Notes: generated from the sequence alone by a model not told the origin. 64,000 nucleotides of DNA from Lightella neohaematopini (GCA_025728385.1 JAOBJV010000001.1:41367-105366); one strand, 5' to 3'. Positions 49,144 to 58,786 are shown, counted from the first letter of the stretch. Numbers and translations: made by a program.

Positions 49144-49851
49144 TTAATATTGACGTATCGTATAAACCATATAATTAACGTTAATATTTTTTGATAAATA
49201 AAAATTATTAGTTAATGGATTGTATTTTATGCCTATAATTCCTTTTTTATATAAGGTTGTTTTATCTATCCAATTAAGTAATTCAGATGGTTTAATTAAT
49301 TTATTAAAGCTATGTGTACCCTTAGGTATAAAATTTAATATATTTTCTGCTATTAGAATTGAAAGTAACCAAGACTTAAGATTACGATTTATTGTAGAAA
49401 AAAATACTTTTCCTCCAGGTTTCACTAATTGAGCGCATTGATTAATTAATTTAATTGGTTGATCTACATGTTCTAATACTTCCATACAAGTAATAATATC
49501 ATACATATTTTTATAACTATTAGTATGTTCTTCAATAGTTTGTTGAATATAATTTATTTTTAATTTGTTAATATTCATATGTGATTTAGCTATATTAATT
49601 AATTTACTACTAATATCTATACCAGTAACATTTGCACCTTCTAATGCCATACTTTCTGATAAAATACCACCACCACATCCAACATCTAATATATTTTTAT
49701 TATTTAAATCATCTACATTCATTATAATATAATGTAAACGTATAGGATTAATTTTATGTAATAATCTAAAATTACCATTAATATTCCACCAATCATTAAT
49801 ATTATAATCAAATATATTTGTATTGTTATGATTTCTATAATTATTGATCAT
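49144..49851 (-). CDS. ubiG: Ubiquinone biosynthesis O-methyltransferase UbiG
   Basis: SAM-dependent enzyme for both O-methylation steps of ubiquinone synthesis. 235 residues (E. coli 240). The opening WWNINGNFRLLHKINPIRLHYI, the SAM loop ILDVGCGGGILSESMALEGA, TGIDIS, and DIITCMEVLEHVDQP are all present, and the C-terminus keeps NYMVYTIR. No stop or shift. It lies between nrdA and gyrA in the ancestral order. Odd point: other ubiquinone genes in the window (ubiE, ubiJ, ubiB, ubiD) are dead, so its classical pathway looks broken. Confidence 0.94.
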   Translation of the reverse strand: MINNYRNHNNTNIFDYNINDWWNINGNFRLLHKINPIRLHYIIMNVDDLNNKNILDVGCGGGILSESMALEGANVTGIDISSKLINIAKSHMNINKLKINYIQQTIEEHTNSYKNMYDIITCMEVLEHVDQPIKLINQCAQLVKPGGKVFFSTINRNLKSWLLSILIAENILNFIPKGTHSFNKLIKPSELLNWIDKTTLYKKGIIGIKYNPLTNNFYLSKNINVNYMVYTIRQY

Positions 49852-49986
49852 ATAAAATTACCATACTAATATTTTAAATGTAATTTTTATAAAATTAATA
49901 TAACATATTATGTTTAATTTTTAATATAATATTTATATTAAAGTAAATATTAATTAGTTAATATTAAAATATTAAGGATTACATTT

Positions 49987-52470
49987 ATGTCGAACTCTAA
50001 TAATAAACTTATAAAAATTAGTATTGAAGAAGAATTAAAAAATTCTTATTTAAATTATGCTATGTCAGTTATTATTAGTAGAGCTTTACCAGATGCTAGA
50101 GATGGATTAAAACCAGTACATCGTAGAATATTATTTGCTATGTATAAATTAAATAATATATATAATAAACCATACAAAAAGTCTGCTCGTATTGTTGGTG
50201 ATGTAATTGGTAAATATCATCCTCATGGTGACATTGCTGTATACGATACTATAGTACGTATGGCACAATCATTTTCTCTACGTTATTTATTAATAGATGG
50301 GCAAGGTAATTTTGGATCAGTAGATGGTGATTCAGCAGCAGCTATGAGATATACTGAGATTCGTATGACTCAATTAGCTAGTGAATTATTAATTGACATA
50401 GAAAAAGATACTGTTGATTTTATATATAATTATGATAACACAGAAAAACTTCCTAAAGTTATGCCAACTAGAATACCTAATTTGTTAATTAATGGATCTT
50501 CAGGTATAGCTGTTGGTATGGCAACTAATATTCCACCTCATAATATTTCTGAAGTAATTAACGGATGTTTAGCTTATATTAATAATGAAAATATTTCTAA
50601 TGAAGATTTAATAAAGTATATTCCTGGGCCAGATTTTCCTACAGCAGGTATTATTAATGGGAAACAAGGTATTATTAATGCATATCGTACTGGTAGAGGC
50701 ATTATATATATTAAAGCAAAAACTAATATAGAATTAGATAGTAAAACTGGTAGAGAAAATATAATTATATACGAAATACCATATCAAGTTAATAAAACTC
50801 GTTTAATTGAAAAAATTACTGAATTAGTAAAAGAAAAAAAAATAGATGGTATTAATAATTTACGTGATGAATCTGATAAAGATGGTATGCGTATAGTAAT
50901 TGAAATAAAAAGAGATAATAGTAGTCAAATAGTATTAAACAATTTGTATTCTTTAACACAATTACAAACATCATTTGGTATTAATATGGTTGCTTTGCAT
51001 CAAGGTAAACCAAAAACAATGTCTTTAAAAGATATGATATCTATTTTTATAGATCATAGACGTGAAATTATTACCCGACGAATAAATTTTGAATTACAAC
51101 AGGCTTATAATGCAATTAATTTTTTGGAAGCAATGATTATAGTAGTATTTAACGTTAATTTAGTTATTGATATTATTAAAAAATCTAATAATAGTAATGA
51201 TGCAATTAATGTTTTAATTAATAAATCATGGGAATGTAATTTTTTTAATAAAAAAACTAACAGTAGTAGGTATATTTTAACTAAAAAACAAGCTAAATAT
51301 ATATTAGATTTACGTTTAAGTAAATTAACTAAATTAGAAAAGACAAAATTAATTAATGATTATGGTAAAACTTTATTGTTAATAAAAAATTTATATAGCA
51401 TAAAAAAAGATCCAAAGAAATTAATGTTAGTTATTACTAACGAGTTAAATGAAATAAAAAAGCAATATGATGATAAAAGAAGAACCATAATTTTAGATAA
51501 TATAATAAGTATGAAAACTGAAGATTTTATAAATCAAGAAGACGTTTTAGTTACTTTGTCTTATTACGGTTATGTAAAGTATCAACCATTAACTGATTAT
51601 TCTACAAATAAAAGAGGTGGTAAAGGAAAGTTAGCTACTATTATAAAAGAAAAAGACTTTATTAATTGTCTGTTAGTTGCTAATACTCATGATACAATAC
51701 TATTATTTTCTAGTAAAGGAAGAGTATATCATATGAAAGTCCATCAATTACCAGAATTTAGTAGTGATTCTAGAGGTAAACCAATAGTTAATTTATTACC
51801 ATTGGAATTAAATGAGCGAATAACTACTATTTTACCATTAAAAGAATACAATTATGAGTATTATGTATTGATGGCAACTGCTAATGGAATAGTTAAAAAA
51901 ACTATGTTAAAGGAATTTAGTAATCTGAGAAGTACAGGAATTATAGCAATAAATTTAAATCATGGTGATGAATTAATAGGAGTGAATTTAACTAATGGTA
52001 ATAATGATGTAATGTTATTTTCATCTTATGGTAAAGTTGTTAGATTTTCAGAAACTCAAGTTAGAAATGTAGGAAGATCTACTATAGGCGTAAAAGGTAT
52101 TAATTTATCTAAAAATGATAAAGTAGTTTCATTAATAATACCTAATGGTAATGGTGCAATATTAACTGTTACTCAAAATGGTTATGGAAAACGAACAAAT
52201 CAAATTGAATATCCTACTAAATCTAGAGCTACTAAAGGAGTTATATCAATAAAAGTAAATTCAAGAAATGGTAAAGTTATAGGTGCTGTACAAGTTAATA
52301 ATGAAGATCAAATTATTATGATTACTAGTAATGGTAAGCTATCGCGTACTCGTGTTTCTGAAGTTAGTATTATTGGTCGTAATACTCAAGGAGTTGTATT
52401 AACAAGAATTAGACAAAATGAAACACTAGTTAGATTACAGCGTATAGAAAATATGATATTAAAAAACTAA
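49987..52470 (+). CDS. gyrA: DNA gyrase subunit A
   Basis: Breakage-rejoining subunit of the type II topoisomerase that introduces negative supercoils. 827 residues (E. coli 875). The N-terminal winged helix has the catalytic Tyr in SAAAMRYTEIRM, and VHRRILFAMYKLNN, GKYHPHGDIAVYD and YLLIDGQGNFGSVDGD are intact. The C-terminal DNA-wrapping pinwheel keeps the GyrA-box-like KRGGKGK near residue 540. The loss is an acidic C-terminal tail. A ribosome-binding site AAGGA precedes the ATG. It is divergent from ubiG. Confidence 0.97.
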   Translation: MSNSNNKLIKISIEEELKNSYLNYAMSVIISRALPDARDGLKPVHRRILFAMYKLNNIYNKPYKKSARIVGDVIGKYHPHGDIAVYDTIVRMAQSFSLRYLLIDGQGNFGSVDGDSAAAMRYTEIRMTQLASELLIDIEKDTVDFIYNYDNTEKLPKVMPTRIPNLLINGSSGIAVGMATNIPPHNISEVINGCLAYINNENISNEDLIKYIPGPDFPTAGIINGKQGIINAYRTGRGIIYIKAKTNIELDSKTGRENIIIYEIPYQVNKTRLIEKITELVKEKKIDGINNLRDESDKDGMRIVIEIKRDNSSQIVLNNLYSLTQLQTSFGINMVALHQGKPKTMSLKDMISIFIDHRREIITRRINFELQQAYNAINFLEAMIIVVFNVNLVIDIIKKSNNSNDAINVLINKSWECNFFNKKTNSSRYILTKKQAKYILDLRLSKLTKLEKTKLINDYGKTLLLIKNLYSIKKDPKKLMLVITNELNEIKKQYDDKRRTIILDNIISMKTEDFINQEDVLVTLSYYGYVKYQPLTDYSTNKRGGKGKLATIIKEKDFINCLLVANTHDTILLFSSKGRVYHMKVHQLPEFSSDSRGKPIVNLLPLELNERITTILPLKEYNYEYYVLMATANGIVKKTMLKEFSNLRSTGIIAINLNHGDELIGVNLTNGNNDVMLFSSYGKVVRFSETQVRNVGRSTIGVKGINLSKNDKVVSLIIPNGNGAILTVTQNGYGKRTNQIEYPTKSRATKGVISIKVNSRNGKVIGAVQVNNEDQIIMITSNGKLSRTRVSEVSIIGRNTQGVVLTRIRQNETLVRLQRIENMILKN

Positions 52471-52481
52471 CAGTAAGTTAA

Positions 52482-52775
52482 TTATTCAACTTCGTAAAAA
52501 TCTATATGCATTATTAATCTTTTAAAAGGATGCAACTGTAAACTTTTTATTTTTACTTTATATTGTTTATCATCAAAATTCAAAGATAACACTATGTTAT
52601 TATCTGTAATGTTATTAGTATCTAAAAAATTTAAGAAATCATTATGATTCAGTTGGATTAAAATTAATTTAGAATTAATATCACGTATAATAGCTGGAAT
52701 TTTATTTAATCGTCTTAATTTTTTATTACTGATTTTACCAGTAGCTAATCTAGCTTTAACATTTATTTTAAACAT
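52482..52775 (-). CDS. rplY: 50S ribosomal protein L25
   Basis: 5S rRNA-binding protein of the large subunit. The start is placed at 52775 (MFKINVKARLATGKIS, matching MFTINAEVRKEQGKG), not at the in-frame ATG six codons upstream. 97 residues (E. coli 94). Conserved: RRLNKIPAIIRD and the C-terminal KIKSLQLHPFKRLIMHIDFYEVE. Convergent with gyrA, 11 bp apart. Its binding partner 5S rRNA is not found in this window; a second rRNA operon should carry it. Confidence 0.92.
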   Translation of the reverse strand: MFKINVKARLATGKISNKKLRRLNKIPAIIRDINSKLILIQLNHNDFLNFLDTNNITDNNIVLSLNFDDKQYKVKIKSLQLHPFKRLIMHIDFYEVE

Positions 52776-52847
52776 ACCAACATAAAATACCATTAAATAG
52801 CAATATACTTATTCATTAAAATAATAATTTTTATTTATTTTAAATAA

Positions 52848-53465
52848 TTAATTATTCAATCTATTATTCGCTTCATCCCAATTAACAATATACCAAAATG
52901 ATTTGATATAATCTATGCGACGATTTTGATACTTTAAATAATAAGAATGTTCCCATAAATCAATACCAAATATTGGATAACCATAAACTTCTACTATAGA
53001 TTTACCCATAATAGGATTATCTTGATTACTAGTAGAACTAATTTTTAACTTATTATCACTTGTTTTTATTAACCAAGTCCATCCAGATCCAAAACAAGAT
53101 AAAGCAGAACTTTCAAAAGTTTCCTTAAAATTATTAATGGTTCCAAAATTTTGCTCTATCATATCTTTTATTTTACCACTAATTATTGTTCCTTGTTTTA
53201 AACCGTACCAAAATAATAAATGATTATAATGACCACCAATATTATTTTTTAATTCTATTCTTTTATTTAATGGTATATTATTAATATTTTTTAATAAATC
53301 TTCTAAAGAATAATTATTGAATTCTGGCAAATTAATTAAAATCTTATTAGCATTATCAACATAATTTTTATGATGCTTATTATAATGAATATTTATGGTA
53401 TTTTGATCTATAAATGGTTCCATAGCATCATAATCATAAGGTAACAATGGTAATTTAATATTCAT
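52848..53465 (-). CDS. sodA: Superoxide dismutase [Mn]
   Basis: Detoxifies superoxide. The start is set at 53465 because MNIKLPLLPYDYDAMEP matches the SodA N-terminus and an AGAGG site lies upstream; an in-frame ATG nine codons earlier looks unconserved. 205 residues (E. coli 206). Metal ligands: His in IHYNKHHKNYV, His in GGHYNHLLFW, and Asp and His in GIDLWEHSYYLKYQNRR. The sequence is closer to SodA than SodB in its N-terminus and in the SALSCFGSGWTWL segment. A manganese preference fits the Alx-like gene nearby but is not proven. Confidence 0.95.
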   Translation of the reverse strand: MNIKLPLLPYDYDAMEPFIDQNTINIHYNKHHKNYVDNANKILINLPEFNNYSLEDLLKNINNIPLNKRIELKNNIGGHYNHLLFWYGLKQGTIISGKIKDMIEQNFGTINNFKETFESSALSCFGSGWTWLIKTSDNKLKISSTSNQDNPIMGKSIVEVYGYPIFGIDLWEHSYYLKYQNRRIDYIKSFWYIVNWDEANNRLNN

Positions 53466-53555
53466 ATTAACCTCTATAATGTAATTTAACAAAATAAAAA
53501 TTTATACAATAAGCTCCTTATTATAATATAAATAAATAATAAATTCTATTAACAA

Positions 53556-53918
53556 CTAATTTATTTTTAGATTAATAAAATTTTTATTAATAATTTTTTT
53601 TAGATTAATTGTATTAACATTATTATAATAATCTATTTTTACTATTTCTTTTATTATATTTTTCCATATAATGGACAAAAACTTATAATTAATATAAGGA
53701 GCTTTCAATTTTATTATACTTTCTTGTTTACATCTTAAATAATTAAGATATATTAATTTATTTAGTTGTACATATTTACTGTTAATTATATTAATATTTG
53801 ATTTTAGTTTATCAATATAATCAATACTTACTATTAAGTTATATTCATCATTTAAAATGATAGTAAATTTTAATAATTCTATTAAGAAAACATTTAATAT
53901 ATTAGCTAATTTTTTCAT
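53556..53918 (-). CDS. Hypothetical protein, weakly FlgN-like
   Basis: 120 residues, helical and lysine/isoleucine-rich, no membrane segment or signal peptide. The spacing of residues in LLKFTIILNDEYNLIVSIDYIDKLKSNINIINSKYVQLNKL resembles the FlgN flagellar chaperone pattern (Leu..Leu..Glu..Leu...Asp...Leu...Lys), but this is a weak match and no flagellar gene is next to it. It lies 29 bp after marC on the same strand and could be co-transcribed. The ATG start is the only good one. It may also be a remnant or a lineage-specific protein. Confidence 0.5.
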   Translation of the reverse strand: MKKLANILNVFLIELLKFTIILNDEYNLIVSIDYIDKLKSNINIINSKYVQLNKLIYLNYLRCKQESIIKLKAPYINYKFLSIIWKNIIKEIVKIDYYNNVNTINLKKIINKNFINLKIN

Positions 53919-53947
53919 ATATATTGATTTAAATAATTATTACCTAT

Positions 53948-54610
53948 TTAAACATGATAATTACTAATTACTTCTAAAATTCCATTTATTATAAATTGTA
54001 CTCCCATACAAACTAATAAAAATCCAATTAAACGAGAAACAGCCTCTATACCATTACTACCAACTATATGCATAATAGCACTAGAGCTTCTTAATACTAT
54101 CCATACTATAAAACTAATAGTAATGAATAATAATATTGGAGCTACTGTGTTTACCCATGGTGAAAAATAAATATTATCATGAACTGTTGATACCCAACTA
54201 ATAATCATAGCAATGGTACCAGGACCAGCTGTGCTGGGCATAGCTAATGGAACAAAAGCAATATTACTAACTTTAGTATTATTTGACTTATTATCATTTA
54301 ATGATAAATTATATTCATCATTTTGTATAGGAAATAACATACGAAATCCAATAAAAGAAATAATTAAGCCTCCAGCTATACGTAATCCCGATATAGATAT
54401 ACTAAAAGTATTCATTACTGACGTACCAGCATAAAAAGCTACTAACATTATAATAAATACATAAATTGAAGCCATCTTAGCTTGGTAATTACGTTCCTCT
54501 AGCGTCATATTTTTACATAATCCTAAAAATAAAGCTACAGTAGTTAAAGGATTAACTAAAGGTAATAGTACCATTAAACCAAAACCAATTGCTTTAATTA
54601 ATTCAAACAT
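53948..54610 (-). CDS. marC: MarC family membrane protein
   Basis: 220 residues (E. coli MarC 221), about six membrane helices. It follows E. coli MarC closely: MFELIKAIGFGLMVLLPLVNPLTTVALFLGL, then ISGLRIAGGLIISFIGFRMLFP, NIAFVPLAMPSTAGPGTIAMIIS and IEAVSRLIGFLLVCMGVQFIINGILEVI. Despite its name, the family's function is unknown (it is not needed for multiple antibiotic resistance in E. coli). Retention in a reduced genome hints at a housekeeping membrane role. Confidence 0.92.
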   Translation of the reverse strand: MFELIKAIGFGLMVLLPLVNPLTTVALFLGLCKNMTLEERNYQAKMASIYVFIIMLVAFYAGTSVMNTFSISISGLRIAGGLIISFIGFRMLFPIQNDEYNLSLNDNKSNNTKVSNIAFVPLAMPSTAGPGTIAMIISWVSTVHDNIYFSPWVNTVAPILLFITISFIVWIVLRSSSAIMHIVGSNGIEAVSRLIGFLLVCMGVQFIINGILEVISNYHV

Positions 54611-54714
54611 ATATTTCCTTAATTATATAATTAATTTTATATTTAATTCTAACTTATTACAATAATATAATATTATTAGTTATTATATATTAATTTTTAT
54701 TAAAATTAAATTAA

Positions 54715-54733
54715 TAGTACTTTTAAAGTACTA
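54715..54733. terminator. Short palindrome after pitA
   Basis: Arms TAGTACTTT and AAAGTACTA, 9 bp, around a single T, between the pitA stop and the marC start on the same strand. It could form a hairpin that ends the pitA transcript, but no clean U-run follows, so this is a weak call. Confidence 0.3.
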
Positions 54734-54791
54734 AAAAGTTTAAAATTAAAATTAGTAATTTTCTATTTTTTAAAATAGATATTATAATAAC

Positions 54792-56300
54792 TTAAATTAT
54801 CTTTTGTATATTATATATTAGCCAATATAAAATACTAGATATTAATATAGAAATTGGTAACGTCAATAACCAAGTAATTAATATATTTTTAATTGTATTT
54901 AATTGTATTCCTTTACCATCAGCTAACATAACTCCCATAATAGCTGATGATACTATATGTGTAGTAGATACAGGCATTCCTGTGTAACTTGCTACTCCTA
55001 TAGATAATGCTGCAGTTGTTTGAGTAATAAATCCATGTGCATATGTCATGTTACTTTTACCTATTCTCTCTCCTATAGTAATAGATACTCTTTTCCAACC
55101 AATCATAGTACCTAAGGATAAAGCTATAGCAACAATAATAACAATCCATTCTGGAGCATATTCTATATTATTAAGTAAAATAATTTTTATATCTAACAAT
55201 AACTTTTTATCATAGCTATTTATATTAGATAACTTTACTAAGTTACTGATATTATCAGTAATATTTATTAATAAATTATGTAAATAAAACCTTTGATTAT
55301 TACTTAATTGACTGTAACTATTTAAATTATTTAATAAACTATTAGCATGTTCTATGCGTTTTAGTATTACTGAATTGCAATAAAATTTATTTTCTTTGTT
55401 AAGATAAATAAAAAATTTTTTATCTTTATTATAGATAGTATAAAAATTTTTACTTAAAATACATCTTTTATTATAAAAATTTTTTAAATCTAAAATAGCA
55501 TGTTTAGTATGTAAAATATCATAGTTATTAGCATTCATATTTAGAATGAAATTTACCGGAGTAATACTAATTAGTATTAACATAATTAATCCTATACCTT
55601 TTTGACCATCATTAGCTCCATGAGAAAAACTAACTCCGGCAGAAGATAGTACTAATATTAATTTTAACCATAATGGTGGTTTGTTATTTTTTAAGGAATG
55701 TAATTTATTAAAATTACTAGGTGTTGAATATATAATTTTATATTTTCCTTGGTTAGAAAAACAAATTTTTAGAATTAAGATTAAACAAACAGATAATATA
55801 AAACCAATAAATGGTGAAATAATTAATGAAGTAAATATCTCTAATAATTTAGGTATATTTAATGCTTCTAAAATAGAATGATTATTAATAATTGAATTAG
55901 TAATACTTACACCAATAATCGATCCAATTAAAGTATGTGAACTAGAAGCAGGTAATCCAAAATACCAAGTACTAATATTCCATATAATAGCTGATAATAA
56001 CATAGAGAATAACATAATCAATCCATGTGTTGAATTAATACTAGTTAGTAATTCTATTGGTAATAAATGAACAATAGAATAAGCAACACTAAGTCCACTA
56101 AGTATTACACCATAGAAATTAAATAAACCAGACATAATAACTGCAACTTTTACTTTTAATGCATTGGTATAAATAATTGTAGTTATTGCATTTGCTGTAT
56201 CATGAAAACCATTAATTATTTCATATATTAGAACAAGAATAAGTGCAATAATAGATACTATATAAATTGGTAATTCAACATTATTAATTATATGAAACAT
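54792..56300 (-). CDS. pitA: Low-affinity inorganic phosphate transporter PitA/PitB
   Basis: Proton-coupled phosphate (metal-phosphate) symporter of the inner membrane. 502 residues (E. coli 499). The N- and C-terminal halves carry the paired PiT signatures: IINGFHDTANAITTIIYTNAL, GLPASSSHTLIGSIIG, SFSHGANDGQKGIGLIMLI and GMPVSTTHIVSSAIMGVMLADG. A long cytoplasmic loop lies between the halves and is strongly AT-drifted. PitA and PitB cannot be told apart here. The start is ATG at 56300. Confidence 0.93.
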   Translation of the reverse strand: MFHIINNVELPIYIVSIIALILVLIYEIINGFHDTANAITTIIYTNALKVKVAVIMSGLFNFYGVILSGLSVAYSIVHLLPIELLTSINSTHGLIMLFSMLLSAIIWNISTWYFGLPASSSHTLIGSIIGVSITNSIINNHSILEALNIPKLLEIFTSLIISPFIGFILSVCLILILKICFSNQGKYKIIYSTPSNFNKLHSLKNNKPPLWLKLILVLSSAGVSFSHGANDGQKGIGLIMLILISITPVNFILNMNANNYDILHTKHAILDLKNFYNKRCILSKNFYTIYNKDKKFFIYLNKENKFYCNSVILKRIEHANSLLNNLNSYSQLSNNQRFYLHNLLINITDNISNLVKLSNINSYDKKLLLDIKIILLNNIEYAPEWIVIIVAIALSLGTMIGWKRVSITIGERIGKSNMTYAHGFITQTTAALSIGVASYTGMPVSTTHIVSSAIMGVMLADGKGIQLNTIKNILITWLLTLPISILISSILYWLIYNIQKII

Positions 56301-56847
56301 ATATAATCAACACATTAAATATCATTATTAACTATATGTTATGGTATAAATATTTATTAACTAAAATTAATAAAATAATTAAATATAAACTAATTTTTAA
56401 TTGAAAAACTATATAATATCGTACTAAATAATATATTTAATATCAACTAATAATAAATTTAAAATTATAATATTCAGTATAATGCTAATTGTTAATATAA
56501 ACGTTAATATACTACAATTAGTAATTTAAATTATTAAATACTAATACTCTAATTCATGTTAGTATTATAGTGCATATATTAATTATTTCTAGTAATGAAA
56601 TTAATAATTACAATATTAATGGTTTATCTTATTTAAGATATAATACAATACTATTAATCATAATTATTATTAATAGTTATTGTAAATTTTAAAATAATAT
56701 AATTATCTACTGTAATAAAATGTATCACTTATCTATTAATAGAATATTTTAATATTAAAAACGTAAGTTATATAAAATACTTATAAATTTCATATAATAA
56801 ATCTATTTAAAGAATTAATAATTTAATATTATTGGAGATATTATAAA
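56301..56847. other. Non-coding, AT-rich intergenic stretch with several inverted repeats
   Basis: No reading frame of note, no tRNA fold and no recognisable gene remnant. It holds several inverted repeats: CTAATTGT with ACAATTAG (56485-56492, 56514-56521), TAATACT with AGTATTA (56542-56548, 56561-56567), and TATCTTA with TAAGATA around TT (56625-56640). It must contain the promoters for pitA and for the gene at 56848. It may also be a fully eroded gene. Confidence 0.6.
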
Positions 56848-57168
56848 ATGAGTAGTAACAAACCAATTTATCGTATACAATTCATTAATAATGGTAAAAA
56901 TTATCAACTTTTTGTTCGAGAATTAAATCAAAGTTCAATTTTTGGTTTTATAGAAATAAGTAAATTCGTTTTTAGTAAAAATAATAGTTTAGTTGTAGAT
57001 CCTTCTGAAGAAAAATTAAAAACTGAGTTTAGTGACGTTAATTTAAGTTATGTACCTATACAAGCAGTAATTCGTATTGATATAGTAACAGAAAATGGTA
57101 GTGCTCGTATATCTGAATTATCAGATAATGTCACTGTATTCCCATATTTATCTAAAAAAATAAAATAA
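56848..57168 (+). CDS. DUF1820 family protein
   Basis: 106 residues, no signal peptide or membrane segment. The text fits the DUF1820 family as I recall it: KPIYRIQFINNGKNYQLFVREL, then FGFIEISKFVF, VVDPSEEKLKTEFSDVNLSYVPIQAVIRID and a C-terminal ARISE. The family's function is unknown. It occurs in Pseudomonas-like and other gammaproteobacteria; I do not know of it in E. coli. A good ribosome-binding site (TTGGAGATAT) precedes the ATG. It stands alone, with convergent rsmD after it. It is well conserved for such a drifted genome, which suggests it is under selection. Confidence 0.75.
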   Translation: MSSNKPIYRIQFINNGKNYQLFVRELNQSSIFGFIEISKFVFSKNNSLVVDPSEEKLKTEFSDVNLSYVPIQAVIRIDIVTENGSARISELSDNVTVFPYLSKKIK

Positions 57169-57207
57169 ATAATTTAACTTGAAAATATTATAACTATTTT
57201 GACTTTT

Positions 57208-57768
57208 TTAATTATTTATATAATATAACCTATAAGCTACATTTTTAGTTAGTTTCTGTCTATACAATATCCATGTTATAGGTATTTTTATATTTGTTTG
57301 AATTTTAGATTCTATATAAACTATAGAAAAATTAGATAGTATGTTTCTCTTATTTATTATATTAATAGTTTTGTTAATTAAATTACTTTCAAATGGAGGG
57401 TCAATAAATATTATATCAAATTTTTTATCAGTACTACTTAACCATTTTAGTGCATTAGTATAAATAATGTTTACTAATCTTATAGATAAACTAGTTTTAT
57501 TGTATAATAATTGTTTAAAAATAAGAAGATTATTTTCTAATAAAGTTATATAATAAGCTCTACGAGATATAGCTTCAAAAGATAGTATACCACTACCAGC
57601 AAAACAATCTAGACAATTAGCATTAACTATTATTTTACTTAACCAATTAAACAAAGTTTGTCTATTAATATTAGTAGTAGGTCTAATTAATGGATGATTA
57701 ATTGTTTTAATTACACGACCTTTTAAATATCCACCAGTAATAACTATTTTATTTTTTTTAATTTTCAT
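57208..57768 (-). CDS. rsmD: 16S rRNA (guanine966-N2)-methyltransferase
   Basis: Methylates G966 of 16S rRNA. 186 residues (E. coli 198). Family signatures: VITGGYLKGRVI and RPTTNINRQTLFNWL near the N-terminus, LDCFAGSGILSFEAISR as the SAM-binding loop, and the catalytic NPPY-type motif FIDPPFESNLI (FxDPPF in this family). Divergent from ftsY, as in Enterobacterales. The C-terminal end is drifted but the core is complete. Confidence 0.94.
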   Translation of the reverse strand: MKIKKNKIVITGGYLKGRVIKTINHPLIRPTTNINRQTLFNWLSKIIVNANCLDCFAGSGILSFEAISRRAYYITLLENNLLIFKQLLYNKTSLSIRLVNIIYTNALKWLSSTDKKFDIIFIDPPFESNLINKTINIINKRNILSNFSIVYIESKIQTNIKIPITWILYRQKLTKNVAYRLYYINN

Positions 57769-57877
57769 ATTTTGTTTACTAAAACTATATATTATTTTAA
57801 AATAACATTGTTTGTTATTACTTTAATAATTCATTAATTATTTAGTAAATGTAATTTTAACATAGGTATTAGTAGAT

Positions 57878-58786
57878 ATGACAAACATAAATTTATTTAA
57901 AAGATTAAAATTTAGTTTAAGAAAAACTAAAGAAAAATTAATAAATAATATCAAAGATATTTTTTCTCTTAAAAGTAATAAAGATGATATATTGAAAAAA
58001 CTTGAATATCATTTAATTAATTCTGATGTAAATGTTAATGTGGCAAGGAATATTATAAAAGGAATTTATAAGTATAATTTAAACGAAAATAATATACTTC
58101 CAATTATAAAAGAACAAATGATAAGTTTATTAAAACCTATTAGTAAACCAATAGTGTTCTCTAAGTATAAACCATTTATAATTTTGTTAGTTGGTATTAA
58201 TGGAGTTGGAAAAACTACTACTGCTGGTAAATTGTCATGGTTTTATAAAAAACAAGATAAGAAAATATTGTTAGTAGCTGGTGATACTTTTAGATTAGCA
58301 GCTATAGAACAATTAAAAATTATAGGTAAAAATATATCTATACCGGTAATATCACAGAATATTGGATCTGATTCAGGATCAGTAGTATTTGATGCAATCA
58401 AATCAGCTCAAGCAAAACAAATTGATTTAGTTATAATAGATACAGCTGGTAGATTACAAAATAAATTATTTTTAATGAATGAATTAAAAAAAATTATTAC
58501 AATAATAAACAAATTAACCGATAATAATATTTTTGATATAATTTTGGTAATAGATGCTAATACTGGTCAAAATGCTCTTAATCAAGTTACTAATTTTTAT
58601 AAATATTTAAATATTAATGGAATAATATTAACCAAATTAGATAGTACTGCTAAAGGAGGAATAATATTTAATATATCAAATACATTTAATATACCATTAA
58701 GATTTATAAGTACTGGAGATCATATTGATGATTTACAATTCTTTGAACCTAATAGTTTTGTAAATGCTTTATTTGATCATCGATAA
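57878..58786 (+). CDS. ftsY: Signal recognition particle receptor FtsY, NG domains only
   Basis: SRP receptor GTPase for co-translational membrane targeting. 302 residues against 497 in E. coli: the N-terminal acidic A domain is absent. The start keeps the membrane-binding amphipathic helix and N domain (FKRLKFSLRKTKEKL), then the GTPase motifs LLVGINGVGKTTTAGKLSW, the DTFRLAAIEQL region, IIDTAGRLQNK, and TKLDSTAKGGIIFNI. This length matches the known functional NG+1 core. ftsE and ftsX, which normally lie between it and rpoH, are missing. Confidence 0.95.
   Translation: MTNINLFKRLKFSLRKTKEKLINNIKDIFSLKSNKDDILKKLEYHLINSDVNVNVARNIIKGIYKYNLNENNILPIIKEQMISLLKPISKPIVFSKYKPFIILLVGINGVGKTTTAGKLSWFYKKQDKKILLVAGDTFRLAAIEQLKIIGKNISIPVISQNIGSDSGSVVFDAIKSAQAKQIDLVIIDTAGRLQNKLFLMNELKKIITIINKLTDNNIFDIILVIDANTGQNALNQVTNFYKYLNINGIILTKLDSTAKGGIIFNISNTFNIPLRFISTGDHIDDLQFFEPNSFVNALFDHR

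Noticed and set aside
49900..49980. AT-rich simple repeats in many gaps as possible CRISPR or satellite arrays
   Set aside because: No regularly spaced identical units; the repetition is the effect of low-complexity A/T sequence.
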